DNA of 64,000 bases from Burkholderiales bacterium. Lineage in GTDB: Bacteria > Pseudomonadota > Gammaproteobacteria > Burkholderiales > Burkholderiaceae_C. The stretch lies in contig JACRBA010000148.1 of assembly GCA_016213265.1 (NCBI GenBank), positions 1 to 64,000 of the forward strand, in the 5' to 3' direction. Positions 20,442 to 31,368 of the stretch are shown one piece after another. The position numbers and the translations under genes were made by a program. Within the stretch, counting starts at the first letter, position 1, and each line of letters begins with the position of its first letter. The notes beneath the pieces were generated by a model. It searched no databases. It had not been told where the DNA came from and worked only from the letters and a program-made list of their open reading frames with translations.

Positions 20442-21602
20442 ATGAACACCGACACCACCCTGGACTCCCTGGCCGGCGCCGCCTCGGCGGCCGCCCCGTC
20501 GACCCGCCCGGCGCCCGCCGCCGCGCGCGCCGCCCTGGCGCTGCTGCAGCGGCTGGAGGTGGGCACCCTGCACCTGGAGCGGCCCGACGGCGCGGTGCAG
20601 GTGTGCGGCCGCGGCGATGCCCCGCACGCCACCCTGCGCGTGCACGACTGGCGGGCCTTCACCTGGACGCTGCAACGCGGCGACGTGGGCTTCGGCGAGG
20701 CCTACCTCGAAGGCGCCTGGACCACGCCGGACCTGCCGGCGCTGCTGCGCCTGCTCATCGCCAACCGCGAGGTGCTGGACCGCGCCGTCTACGGCACCTG
20801 GTGGGGCGCGCTGTGGCGCCGCCTGCGCCACGCCCTGCACCGCAACACGCGCGCGGGCAGCCGCCGCAACATCGCGGCCCACTACGACCTGGGCAATGCC
20901 TTCTACCGCCTGTGGCTCGACGAGACGCTGAACTACTCCAGCGCCTGGTTCAACGGGCGCACCGACCAGCCGCTGGCCGAGGCCCAGCGCGCCAAGATGC
21001 GCCGCGCGCTGACCGAGTGCGGCGCGCGCCCGGGCCAGCGCGTGCTCGAGGTGGGTTGCGGCTGGGGCGCGGTGGCCCGGCTGGCCGCGCAAGGCCTGCC
21101 GGCCGACCTGCGGCTGCAGGACTACCGCGACATTCCCGAGCGGGACTTCGACGGCATCGTCTCCATCGAGATGTTCGAGGCCGTCGGCCGCGAGTACTGG
21201 CCTGGCTACTTCCGCAGCCTGCATGACCGGCTCAAGCCCGGCGGGCGCGCGTGCATCCAGACCATCACCATCCGCGACGACCTGTTCGAGCGCTACCTGC
21301 GCGGCACCGACTTCATCCAGCAGTACGTGTTCCCGGGCGGGTTGCTGCCCAGCCCCACGGCCTTCCGCGAGGCGGCGGCGGCGGCCGGCTTCCGTGTGGT
21401 CAACGAGCTGCACTTCGGCACCGACTACGCGGAGACCCTGCGCCGCTGGCGCCGCGATTTCCTCGCCCGCGAAGCCGCCGTGCGCGCCCAGGGCTTCGAC
21501 GAGCGCTTCCTGCGGCTGTGGGACTTCTACCTCGCCTACTGCGAGGCCGCGTTCGACACCGGCAACACCGGCGTCGTGCAGTTCACCCTGCAGCGGGCCT
21601 GA
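20442..21602 (+). CDS. Cyclopropane-fatty-acyl-phospholipid synthase family protein (apparently shortened SAM-binding fold)
   Basis: HYDLGNAFYRLWLDETLNYSSAWF, VLEVGCGWGAVARLAA, IVSIEMFEAVGREYW, DFIQQYVFPGG. Region between motif I and LRLQDYRD is much shorter than usual. Confidence 0.88.
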   Translation: MNTDTTLDSLAGAASAAAPSTRPAPAAARAALALLQRLEVGTLHLERPDGAVQVCGRGDAPHATLRVHDWRAFTWTLQRGDVGFGEAYLEGAWTTPDLPALLRLLIANREVLDRAVYGTWWGALWRRLRHALHRNTRAGSRRNIAAHYDLGNAFYRLWLDETLNYSSAWFNGRTDQPLAEAQRAKMRRALTECGARPGQRVLEVGCGWGAVARLAAQGLPADLRLQDYRDIPERDFDGIVSIEMFEAVGREYWPGYFRSLHDRLKPGGRACIQTITIRDDLFERYLRGTDFIQQYVFPGGLLPSPTAFREAAAAAGFRVVNELHFGTDYAETLRRWRRDFLAREAAVRAQGFDERFLRLWDFYLAYCEAAFDTGNTGVVQFTLQRA

Positions 21603-21614
21603 GGCCAGCCCGCC

Positions 21615-22226
21615 ATGCGCCGCCGTGCCGTGCTGACCCTGCCGCTGAGGCTGCCGCTGCTGCTCGGCGCGGGCGTGCCCTCGGCGCTCGCCAACGCGGT
21701 GCCGCCGGTGCCGGAGGAGCTGCGCGAGGAGTGGCCCGGCGCGCTGCCCTCGCAGCCCCAGGGGCACACGCGCATGCGCGTGTTCGGCCTGTCCATCTAC
21801 GACATCGCGCTGTGGGCCCCGCGGCCCGTGGACGAACCCCGTGGCCTGCCCAGCCAGCCGCTGGCGCTGGCGATCACCTACCTGCGCGCGCTGGACGGCC
21901 AGCGCATCGCCGAGCGTTCCCTGGCCGAGATGCGCCGCGGCGGCCCGGTGGACGACGCCACCGCGGCGCAATGGCTGCGCACCATGCAGCAGCTGTTTCC
22001 CGACGTGGCCGAGGGCGACCGCCTCACCGGCGTGCTGCACCCCGGACGCGGCGCGCGCTTCCACCTCAACGGCCGGCTGCGCGGCGACTGGCCCGACCCG
22101 GTCGCCGCGGCCCGCTTCTTCGGCATCTGGCTCGCCCCCTGGACCTCGGAGCCCGGGCTGCGCCGCGCGCTGCTGGGCAGCGGGCGAGGCCCGCCGCCGC
22201 CACCGCCGCCGGGCCGCTGGCGGGCG
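21615..22226 (+). CDS. Chalcone isomerase-like protein (expected 3' end near 22185; no stop codon there)
   Basis: MRVFGLSIYDIALWAPRP...FHLNGRLRGDWPDPVAAARFFGIWLAPWTSEPGLRRALL. Open frame actually continues to 22682 over the MFS gene; end given is approximate. Confidence 0.65.
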
Positions 22227-23479
22227 TGCGGCCCGGCGTGGCCTATGGCCTGCTGGGCGGGCCGCTGGCCTTCGTGGCGCTGCCGCTGTACGTGCACCTG
22301 CCCGCCCACTACGCCGGGCGATTCGGCATGGAGCTGGCCACGCTCGGGGCCTTGCTGCTGGGCGTGCGCGCCCTCGATGCGGTGCTCGACCCGTGGATCG
22401 GCGCCTGGGCCGACCGGGCGCTGCGGGCGGGCCGCGCCGTGCGCCTGGGCGCCGCGGCGGCGGGCGCCGCCGTGCTCGCCCTCGGCTTCCAGGCGCTGTT
22501 CTTCCCACCGGCTTCGATGGCGGCCGGCCCGGCCCTGCTGGCCTGGGCCGCCGCCACGCTCACCCTCGCCTGCCTCGCCTACAGCGGCCTGGGCGTGCTG
22601 CACCAGGCCTGGGGCGCCTCGCTGGGCGGCGACGCGCCGGCACGTGCCCGGGTGGTGGCCTGGCGCGAAGGCGCGGCGCTGACCGGTGTGGTCGCCGCCA
22701 GCGTGCTGCCCGGCCTGGCCGGCATGGACACCACCCGCACGGTGCTGGTGGCCGCGCTCGCCGTGGCGGTGGCGGCGCTGGCGCTGGCGCCCGCACCCAC
22801 CCACGCGGGGGCCGGCTCGCCCGGCCTGTCGGTGCGCACGCTCGTGGGCCCGTGGCATGACCCGCGCTTTCGGGCGCTGATGGCCGTGTACCTGCTCAAC
22901 GGCGTGGCGGGCGCCATCCCGGCCACCCTGGTGCTGTTCTACATCCGCGACCGCCTGCAGTGGCCGGCCGGCGAGCCCTGGCTGCTGGGCCTGTATTTCA
23001 TCGCGGCGGCGGTCTCGCTGCCGCTGTGGGTGCGCGCCGTGCGGCGGGCCGGGCTGGCGGCGTGCTGGGTGGCCGGCATGGGGCTGTCCATCGTGGCCTT
23101 CGTCGGCGCGGCGGCGCTGGGCCCGGGCGACGGCGCGGCCTTCGCGGTGGTGTGCGCCGCCAGCGGCCTCGCGCTGGGCGCGGACCTGTGCGTGCCGCCC
23201 GCGCTGCTGGCCGGCGTGCTGCGCGGCCCGGGGGCGGCCGCCGGCCAGCCGGGCATCGCCTTCGGCTGGTGGCAGGCCGCCACCAAGCTCAACCTGGCGC
23301 TGGCCGCGGGCCTGGCGCTGCCGCTGCTGCAGGCGCTGGGCTACACGCCGGGCACCACGGACCCGGACGACACCACCGCCCTGGCGCTGGTGTACGCGCT
23401 GCTGCCCTGCGCCCTGAAGGCCCTGGCGCTGCTGACGCTGTGGCGCACCCGACTTCACCGATGGGAGACCCCCGCATGA
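22226..23479 (+). CDS. MFS transporter (GPH sugar:cation symporter-like)
   Basis: VRPGVAYGLLGGPLAFVALPLYVHLPAHYAGRFGMELATLGALLLGVRALDAVLDPWIGAWADRAL; about 11-12 TM; GTG start is a guess, the frame is open upstream. Confidence 0.8.
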   Translation: MRPGVAYGLLGGPLAFVALPLYVHLPAHYAGRFGMELATLGALLLGVRALDAVLDPWIGAWADRALRAGRAVRLGAAAAGAAVLALGFQALFFPPASMAAGPALLAWAAATLTLACLAYSGLGVLHQAWGASLGGDAPARARVVAWREGAALTGVVAASVLPGLAGMDTTRTVLVAALAVAVAALALAPAPTHAGAGSPGLSVRTLVGPWHDPRFRALMAVYLLNGVAGAIPATLVLFYIRDRLQWPAGEPWLLGLYFIAAAVSLPLWVRAVRRAGLAACWVAGMGLSIVAFVGAAALGPGDGAAFAVVCAASGLALGADLCVPPALLAGVLRGPGAAAGQPGIAFGWWQAATKLNLALAAGLALPLLQALGYTPGTTDPDDTTALALVYALLPCALKALALLTLWRTRLHRWETPA

Positions 23480-24051
23480 CCCCCACCCCACCGGCCGCGG
23501 CGACGCGGCGACACGTGCTGCGCACCGCCGGCGCCCTCGCCGCCGCGGGCGCCCTGCCGCTCGGCCTGGCCGGCTGCGCCACGCCAGTGCCCGACGACTA
23601 CCGCGCCGAGCGGCCCGTGCTCGACCTGAAGCGCTACTTCGACGGGCCCCTCACGGCGCACGGCCTGGTCACCGACCGCGGCGGCCGTGTGACGCGCCGC
23701 TTCCGCGTGGCCCTGGTCGGCCGCTGGCAGGGCGACGAGGGCGTGCTGGAGGAGGACTTCGTCTACAGCGACGGCGAAACCCAGCGCCGCGTCTGGCGCA
23801 TCACCGCGCACGGCGACGGCCGCTATACCGGCCGTGCCGACGACGTGGTGGGCACGGCCGAGGGCGTGGCGCGCGGCAACGCGCTGAACTGGCGCTACAC
23901 GCTGGCGTTGGCGGTGGACGGGCGCACCTGGCACATCGACTTCGACGACTGGATGTTCCTCATGGACGAACGCGTGATGATCAACCGCGCACGCATGAGC
24001 AAGTTCGGCATCACGGTCGGCGAGGTGCTGCTGTCCTTCCACAAGCCTTGA
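23476..24051 (+). CDS. DUF3833 family lipoprotein-like protein
   Basis: Lipobox-like LGLAGCA; DLKRYFDGPLTAHGLVTDRGGRVTRRFRV...DWMFLMDERVMINRARMSKFGITVGEVLLSF. Confidence 0.85.
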   Translation: MTPTPPAAATRRHVLRTAGALAAAGALPLGLAGCATPVPDDYRAERPVLDLKRYFDGPLTAHGLVTDRGGRVTRRFRVALVGRWQGDEGVLEEDFVYSDGETQRRVWRITAHGDGRYTGRADDVVGTAEGVARGNALNWRYTLALAVDGRTWHIDFDDWMFLMDERVMINRARMSKFGITVGEVLLSFHKP

Positions 24052-24070
24052 ACCCTGCCCCCCGCTGCGC

Positions 24071-24856
24071 ATGCCCGCCAACCTCCCCCTGACCGACTGG
24101 ACCGGCCGCGTGGCCTGGCTCGTGGGTGCGTCCACCGGCATCGGTCGGGCGCTTGCCCATGCCCTGCATCGCCGCGGCGCCACCGTCATCGTCTCGGCCC
24201 GCGGCGTGGCCGCCCTGCAGGCCTTTGCAGACGGCCACCCCGGGGCCCACGCCCTGCCGCTGGACGTGACCGATGCGGCCGCCGTGCAGGCCGCCGCCGA
24301 GGCCCTGCAGCAGCGGCATGGCCACATCGACTTCGTGCTGTTCGGCGCCGCGATGTACCAGCCCATGCGCGCCGACCGCTTCGACCTGGAGGTGGCGGTG
24401 CGCCACCAGCGCGTGAACGTGGAGGGTGCGTTGAATCTGGTGGCGGCCGTGCTGCCCATGCTGCGGGCGCAAGGCGCCGCGGGCCAGCCAGCCCACCTGG
24501 CACTGGTGGCCAGCGTGGCGGGCTACCGCGCGCTGCCGCTGGCCCTGGCCTACGGGCCCACCAAGGCGGCGCTGATCCACCTGGCCCAGTCGCTGCACCT
24601 GGACCTGTGCGACAGCGGCGTGGGCGTGTCGGTGGTGAACCCCGGCTTCGTGCGCACGCCGCTGACCGCGGGCAACGACTTCCGCATGCCGGCCCTGCTC
24701 GAGCCCGACGAGGCCGCCGAGGCCATGCTGCGCGGCTGGGCGCGCGGCGATTTCGAGATCCATTTCCCGCGCCGATTCACCTGGCTGCTCAAGGCCCTGC
24801 GCTGGCTGCCCACCGGCGCCTACGAGCAGCTCGTGCGGCGCGCCACCGGACAGTGA
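24071..24856 (+). CDS. SDR family NAD(P)-dependent oxidoreductase
   Basis: RVAWLVGASTGIGRALAHAL (GxxxGIG) and YGPTKAA (YxxxK). Confidence 0.9.
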   Translation: MPANLPLTDWTGRVAWLVGASTGIGRALAHALHRRGATVIVSARGVAALQAFADGHPGAHALPLDVTDAAAVQAAAEALQQRHGHIDFVLFGAAMYQPMRADRFDLEVAVRHQRVNVEGALNLVAAVLPMLRAQGAAGQPAHLALVASVAGYRALPLALAYGPTKAALIHLAQSLHLDLCDSGVGVSVVNPGFVRTPLTAGNDFRMPALLEPDEAAEAMLRGWARGDFEIHFPRRFTWLLKALRWLPTGAYEQLVRRATGQ

Positions 24857-24870
24857 GGGAGCCCCCCACC

Positions 24871-25329
24871 ATGTCGACCCCGCCCACCGCTGCGCCGCCC
24901 CTGGAACCCCACGTGGCCCGGCTGGTGCAGTTCTACGAACAGCTCGCGCCCGCCGACCTGGCCCGGCTGGACACCGTGTATGCCCCGCAGGCGTGGTTCA
25001 AGGACCCGTTCAACGAGGTCAGCGGCGTGGCGGCCATCCGCGCCATCTTCGAGCACATGTTCCACGGCCTGGAGCAGCCGCGTTTTGCCGTGCGCCAGGT
25101 GGTGGGCGGCGGCGCGGACTGCGCGCTCACCTGGCGCTTCCACTTTGGCCTGCGCGGCCGCACGATGCACATCGACGGCGCCAGCGTGCTGCACTTCGAC
25201 GCCAGCGGCCGCGTGGACCGCCACCGCGATTACTGGGACGCGGCCGAGGAGCTGTACGCCAAGCTGCCCGTGCTGGGGGTGCTGATGCGCGCGCTGCAGC
25301 GGCGGCTGGCCACGCCGCAGCGCGGCTGA
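24871..25329 (+). CDS. Nuclear transport factor 2 / SnoaL-like protein
   Basis: LDTVYAPQAWFKDPFNEVSGVAAIRAIFEHMFHGLEQPRFAVRQVV...DASGRVDRHRDYWDAAEELYAKLPVLG. Confidence 0.8.
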   Translation: MSTPPTAAPPLEPHVARLVQFYEQLAPADLARLDTVYAPQAWFKDPFNEVSGVAAIRAIFEHMFHGLEQPRFAVRQVVGGGADCALTWRFHFGLRGRTMHIDGASVLHFDASGRVDRHRDYWDAAEELYAKLPVLGVLMRALQRRLATPQRG

Positions 25330-25343
25330 GCGCCCGGCACCGC

Positions 25344-26048
25344 TCAGCCCGCCAGCAGGCGGTCGGCCAGCTCCACCAGGCTGCCCACCACGCAGGTGCC
25401 CGCGGTGCCCTGCGCCGGCGGCTGGGCATGGGGGTGGCGGATCCACGCGGTGTGGCAGCCGGCGGCCCGCGCGCCCTGCACGTCCAGCAGCCAGTCGTCA
25501 CCCACGTGCAGCAGCTCGTGCGGCGCCACGCCCAGGCGACGCATCGCCTCCTGGAAGATGCGCACGTCGGGCTTGCCGATGCCGAACTCGCGGGCGGACA
25601 CGGTGCCGCGGAAATGCCGGCCGAAGGGCTGGCGCGAGAGATCGGCGTTGCCGTTGGTCAGCGCCAGCAGGGGCCAGCGTGCGGCCAGCCGCGCCAGCGC
25701 CTCGGGCACGCCCGGGTAGGGCTGCAGCATGTTGCGCGCCTCGAAGAAGGCGGCGAAGGCCGCATCGGCCATCAGCGGGTCGTGGCCGCAGCGCTGCAGC
25801 GCGATGCCGATGCTCACATGACGGATGCGGGTGAAGTCGTGCGCCCAGTCGGGGTGGTCGCGCGCCACGTCGTCGCGCAGCAGGCGCAGCGCCTCGGTGT
25901 CGAAGCGCTCGGCCACGGCCGGTGCGTGGCGGGCCAGCCAGGCGTGCAGCGCGGCCTCGGCCTGCTCGATCACCGGCGCGATGGGCCAGAGCGTGTCGTC
26001 CAGGTCGAGCGTGATCGCGCGCAGGCCCGCCGGCAGCGGCGCGCTCAC
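25344..26048 (-). CDS. HAD family hydrolase
   Basis: ITLDLDDTLWP motif I and GDDWLLDVQGARAAGCHTAWI motif IV. Confidence 0.9.
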   Translation of the reverse strand: MSAPLPAGLRAITLDLDDTLWPIAPVIEQAEAALHAWLARHAPAVAERFDTEALRLLRDDVARDHPDWAHDFTRIRHVSIGIALQRCGHDPLMADAAFAAFFEARNMLQPYPGVPEALARLAARWPLLALTNGNADLSRQPFGRHFRGTVSAREFGIGKPDVRIFQEAMRRLGVAPHELLHVGDDWLLDVQGARAAGCHTAWIRHPHAQPPAQGTAGTCVVGSLVELADRLLAG

Positions 26049-27019
26049 CGCATCCAGCCCTTGCGGCGGAAATAGATCAGCGGCGCCGCCACCGAGGCCA
26101 CCATCAGCGTGAGCGCGAAGGGGTAGCCCCAGGTCTGGTCCAGCTCGGGCATGTGGCGGAAGTTCATGCCGTACACGCTGGCGATGAGCGTGGGCGGCAG
26201 CAGCGCCACCGAGGCCACCGAGAAGATCTTGATGATCTTGTTCTGGTTGATGTTGATGAAGCCGACCGTGGCGTCCATCAGGAAGTTGATCTTGTCGAAC
26301 AGGAACGCCGTGTGCGAATCCAGCGAGTCGATGTCGCGCAGGATCTGCCGCGCCTCCTCGAACTGCTCGGCATTGAGCATGCGGCTGCGCATCATGAAGC
26401 TCACCGCGCGGCGGGTGTCCATCACGTTGCGGCGGATGCGGCCGTTCAAGTCCTCTTCCTTGGCGATGGCCGCCAGCGCCTCACCGGCGGCCCGGTCGTC
26501 CACGTCCTGCTTGAGCACGTGCGCGCTCACCTTCTCCAGGCTGTCGTAGATGCCCTCCAGGGCGTCGGCGGAGTATTCCGCGTCCGCGTCGTAGAGCTTG
26601 AGCAGCACGTCCTTGGCGTCTTCGATGAGCGCGGGAATGCGGCGTGCCCGCAGGCGCAGCAGCCGGAACACCGGCAGGTCCTCGGCATGCACCGAGAACA
26701 GCACGTTGTGGTACAGGATGAAGGCCACGCGCACGTTGCGCGGCGTGACGTCGTCGTCGATGAGGAAGTCCGAGCGGATGTGCAGCTCGCCGTTGTCCTC
26801 TTCGTAGAAGCGGGCCGATTCCTCGAGGTCGTCGTCGACGATGTTGTCGGGAATGCGCAGGCCGAAGCGCCCGTGGATCCAGCCGATCTCCTCGGCGGTG
26901 GGCGCCTCCAGGTCCACCCACACCGGGTGCACCTCGGCCAGGTCGGCGGCCGAATCGATCTCTTCTTGCAGCAGGCGGCCGGAGAGGCGGCCTTTGTCCA
27001 GCGTGAAGACGTTGAGCAT
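26045..27019 (-). CDS. corA: Magnesium/cobalt transport protein CorA
   Basis: C-terminal ASVYGMNFRHMPELDQTWGYPFALTLM (GMN motif). Confidence 0.93.
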   Translation of the reverse strand: MLNVFTLDKGRLSGRLLQEEIDSAADLAEVHPVWVDLEAPTAEEIGWIHGRFGLRIPDNIVDDDLEESARFYEEDNGELHIRSDFLIDDDVTPRNVRVAFILYHNVLFSVHAEDLPVFRLLRLRARRIPALIEDAKDVLLKLYDADAEYSADALEGIYDSLEKVSAHVLKQDVDDRAAGEALAAIAKEEDLNGRIRRNVMDTRRAVSFMMRSRMLNAEQFEEARQILRDIDSLDSHTAFLFDKINFLMDATVGFININQNKIIKIFSVASVALLPPTLIASVYGMNFRHMPELDQTWGYPFALTLMVASVAAPLIYFRRKGWMR

Positions 27020-27425
27020 GGGGGCTCCAGCGGAATCCACCGGCCTTGTGGGCGGCAGACGGGCTCTCGAAGGGGGTGGAGGGTGCGACCGCCTACCCCG
27101 GCGAGCGGCGCGGCCCGGTCAGGCGGGCAGCGCGGGGCTGGAGCAGGCGGTCACCGAGGGTGGGGACTTTCCACGGTGGGTGCGCAGCTGAATGGCAAAC
27201 GGTTGATTATCGCCCGACGGCCCCGGGCCCAGGCGTGCACGGGCCGGCGCCGAAGCGGCGAAAACCAGCAGTCTACCCGGCCTGATCTCACAGCCCTCGG
27301 CTTGCCAAGGGCAGGGTCGGGGAGCACACTGGATTCGACCGGTGGCGCCATTCCGGCACCACGAATCCCCCGGCTGGGCCTGGCCGGAGCGGTCTTGCAA
27401 CCCCGTCTTTTGAAGGAGGCCTAGG

Positions 27426-27767
27426 ATGAACTTGACGATCAGCGGACACCACCTCGACGTGACCCCGGCTCTCAGAGAGTACGTGCTCACCAAGCTGGAA
27501 CGGATCACGCGCCACTTCGACCAGGTGGTGGATGTCAACGTGCTGCTGACGGTGGAGAAGAACAAGGAGAAGGAACGCCGCCAGAAGGCGGAGGTGACCC
27601 TGCATGTGAAGGGCCGCGACATCTTCGTCGAACAGTCGCACGAGGACCTGTACGCCGCGATCGACCAACTGATGGACAAGCTGGACCGCCAGGTGGTGCG
27701 CCACAAGGACCGTGTCCAGGACCATCACCACGAGTCGGCCAAGCGCCAGCCGGAGGCCAATCCCTGA
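27426..27767 (+). CDS. hpf: Ribosome hibernation-promoting factor (HPF/YfiA, short form)
   Basis: [45 protein letters not shown]...[26 protein letters not shown]. Confidence 0.93.
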   Translation: MNLTISGHHLDVTPALREYVLTKLERITRHFDQVVDVNVLLTVEKNKEKERRQKAEVTLHVKGRDIFVEQSHEDLYAAIDQLMDKLDRQVVRHKDRVQDHHHESAKRQPEANP

Positions 27768-27791
27768 AGGCCCGGCGCCTTCGCTGACCAC

Positions 27792-27811
27792 AGGCGGCCC
27801 CCGGGCCGCCT
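27792..27811 (+). terminator. Candidate rho-independent terminator downstream of hpf
   Basis: AGGCGGCCC-CC-GGGCCGCCT hairpin followed by TGTCATTTGTT. Confidence 0.6.
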
Positions 27812-27940
27812 TGTCATTTGTTGAGCAGTAATCCCGCTCGCCGGAAGTGACGAATCGCTAGACTGTTGTTGCGACGCAGCATCCGGCGTCAACTGGCGCA
27901 GCCCAGCCCACGTTACCAAGCGTGGGAAGCGACCGATTTC

Positions 27941-27946
27941 TATAAT
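27941..27946 (+). promoter_or_regulatory. Candidate -10 box TATAAT upstream of ptsN
   Basis: Perfect TATAAT in otherwise GC-rich DNA, about 80 nt before ptsN; no clear -35. Confidence 0.4.
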
Positions 27947-28025
27947 CCGCCCCCTTAAAGCCGGAGGGATCACCGGCCGAAAGACGCGAGACGCCGTCCG
28001 ACCGTTGTTGCCGAAAGAGCCGTTC

Positions 28026-28496
28026 ATGAACCGCCTTGCCGCCATCCTGCCCGTGGACAACGTGCTGGTGGGTGTGGATGCGACCAGCAAGAAGCGCGCT
28101 TTCGAGCACGCCGGCCTGCTGTTCGAAAACCAGCACGCCATCGCCCGCGCCACCGTCACCGACAACCTCTTCGCCCGTGAGCGCCTGGGCTCCACCGGCC
28201 TGGGCCACGGCGTGGCCGTGCCGCACGGCCGCGTCAAGGGGCTGAAGAACCCGCTGGCCGCCGTGATCCGGGTGCAGAACCCGATCCCCTTCGACGCGCC
28301 CGACGACGAAGCGGTGAGCCTGCTGATCTTCCTGCTGGTGCCCGAAGCCGCCACGCAGCGCCACCTGGAGATCCTGTCGGAGATCGCCGAGCTGCTGTCC
28401 GACCGCGAGCTGCGCGACAAGCTCAAGACGGCGGCCGATGCGGCCAGCGTGCACCGCCTCATCGCCGACTGGGAACCGCTGAAGTCGGTGGCGTGA
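28026..28496 (+). CDS. ptsN: PTS IIA-like nitrogen-regulatory protein
   Basis: [30 protein letters not shown]...[23 protein letters not shown]. Confidence 0.92.
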   Translation: MNRLAAILPVDNVLVGVDATSKKRAFEHAGLLFENQHAIARATVTDNLFARERLGSTGLGHGVAVPHGRVKGLKNPLAAVIRVQNPIPFDAPDDEAVSLLIFLLVPEAATQRHLEILSEIAELLSDRELRDKLKTAADAASVHRLIADWEPLKSVA

Positions 28497-28515
28497 CGCC
28501 CCCGCGGCCGCCTCG

Positions 28516-29472
28516 GTGAAACCCATTTCCATCAGCGCCGAGGCGCTGTTCGAGGAACATCAGCGCACCCTGCGCTGGGAATGGGTGGCCGGCCATGCCC
28601 ACCCGGAGCGGCGCTTCGACGAAGCCGCGGTGCGCGACGCCCGCTCGGCGGCCGACCTGGTGGGCTACCTCAACTACATCCACCCCGACCGGGTGCAGCT
28701 GGTGGGCCGGCGCGAGGTGGCCTACCTCGACAACGCGCCGGCCGAGGTGCTGGAGCGTCGCATCCAGCGCATCGTGACGCTGGAGCCGCCGGTGATCATC
28801 GTGGCCGACGACCAGCGTGCGCCCGACCGCCTGGTGGCCATGTGCGACCGGGCCGAGATCCCGCTGTTCACCACCTCGGCCTCGGCCGGCCACGTGATCG
28901 ACGTGGTGCGGTCCTACCTCAGCCAGCTGTTCGCCGAGCGCACCACCCGCCATGGCGTGTTCATGGACATCCTGGGCCTGGGCGTGCTGCTCACCGGCGA
29001 ATCGGGCCTGGGCAAGAGCGAGCTGGGCCTGGAGCTCATCTCGCGCGGCCACGGCCTGGTGGCCGACGACGCGGTCGACCTGTACCGGGTGTCACAGAAC
29101 ACGCTGGAGGGCCGCTGCCCCGACCTGCTGATGAACCTGCTGGAGGTGCGCGGCATCGGCCTGCTGGACATCAAGGCCATCTTCGGCGAGACGGCCGTGC
29201 GACGGAAGATGCGCCTGAAGCTCATCGTCCACCTGGTGCGCAAGGAGACGATGGAACGCGAGTTCGAGCGCCTGCCCTACGAGCCGCTGTACGAGGAGAT
29301 CCTGGAGATCCCCGTGCGCAAGGTGGTGATCGCGGTGGACGCCGGCCGCAACCTGGCCGTGCTGGTGGAAGCCGCCGTGCGCAACACCATCCTGCAGCTG
29401 CGCGGGATCGACACCTACCAGGAATTCATCGCCCGTCACCAGGCAGCGATGGATGGCCCGAAGGAGTCTTGA
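28516..29472 (+). CDS. hprK: HPr kinase/phosphorylase
   Basis: [29 protein letters not shown] Walker [25 protein letters not shown] HprK signature; GTG start. Confidence 0.95.
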   Translation: MKPISISAEALFEEHQRTLRWEWVAGHAHPERRFDEAAVRDARSAADLVGYLNYIHPDRVQLVGRREVAYLDNAPAEVLERRIQRIVTLEPPVIIVADDQRAPDRLVAMCDRAEIPLFTTSASAGHVIDVVRSYLSQLFAERTTRHGVFMDILGLGVLLTGESGLGKSELGLELISRGHGLVADDAVDLYRVSQNTLEGRCPDLLMNLLEVRGIGLLDIKAIFGETAVRRKMRLKLIVHLVRKETMEREFERLPYEPLYEEILEIPVRKVVIAVDAGRNLAVLVEAAVRNTILQLRGIDTYQEFIARHQAAMDGPKES

Positions 29473-29914
29473 CGCCTGAGCCGCCGGCCGGGCGGTGCTC
29501 GCAGTCGGCCTTGGTGCACACGGCGTACAGCGCCAGCGTGTGCTCGTGCAGCTCGAAGCCGCGGGCCTGGGCCACGGCGCGCTGGCGCGTTTCGATCTCG
29601 GGGTCGTAGAACTCCTCCACGCGCCCGCAGGTCAGGCACACCAGGTGGTCGTGGTGGTGGCCCTCGTTGAGCTCGAACACCGACTTGCCCGATTCGAAGT
29701 GGCTGCGCACCAGGATGCCGGCCTGCTCGAACTGCATCAGCACCCGGTAGACGGTGGCCAGGCCGATGTCGGAGCCCTCGCCCAGCAGCGCCTTGAACAC
29801 GTCCTCGGCGGTCATGTGGCGCACGGCGGACTTCTGGAAGATCTCCAGGATGCGCAGGCGCGGCAGCGTGGCTTTCAGGCCGCTGCTCTTGAGTTCGTCG
29901 GCGTGGTTGGGCAT
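29426..29914 (-). CDS. fur: Ferric uptake regulator
   Basis: [29 protein letters not shown]...[24 protein letters not shown]. Confidence 0.95.
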   Translation of the reverse strand: MPNHADELKSSGLKATLPRLRILEIFQKSAVRHMTAEDVFKALLGEGSDIGLATVYRVLMQFEQAGILVRSHFESGKSVFELNEGHHHDHLVCLTCGRVEEFYDPEIETRQRAVAQARGFELHEHTLALYAVCTKADCEHRPAGGSGVKTPSGHPSLPGDGR

Positions 29915-29998
29915 GGCAGGTACGAAGGCGTCCGGCGCAGGGGGCGCCGCTAGAATCGCCCGCATCATAGCCAGCAACGGGCCCGCCACGGCCGTGCC

Positions 29999-31367
<1,369 letters not shown>

Positions 31368-31368
<1 letters not shown>

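Noticed and set aside
22188-22215. CCG-rich tract as a programmed frameshift site
   Set aside because: No slippery heptamer or supporting structure that I can justify; mutation or sequencing indel is simpler.
27375-27405. Sigma-54 promoter upstream of hpf (TGGCCG...TTGCA)
   Set aside because: GG-to-GC spacing is 13 rather than the required 10 nt.
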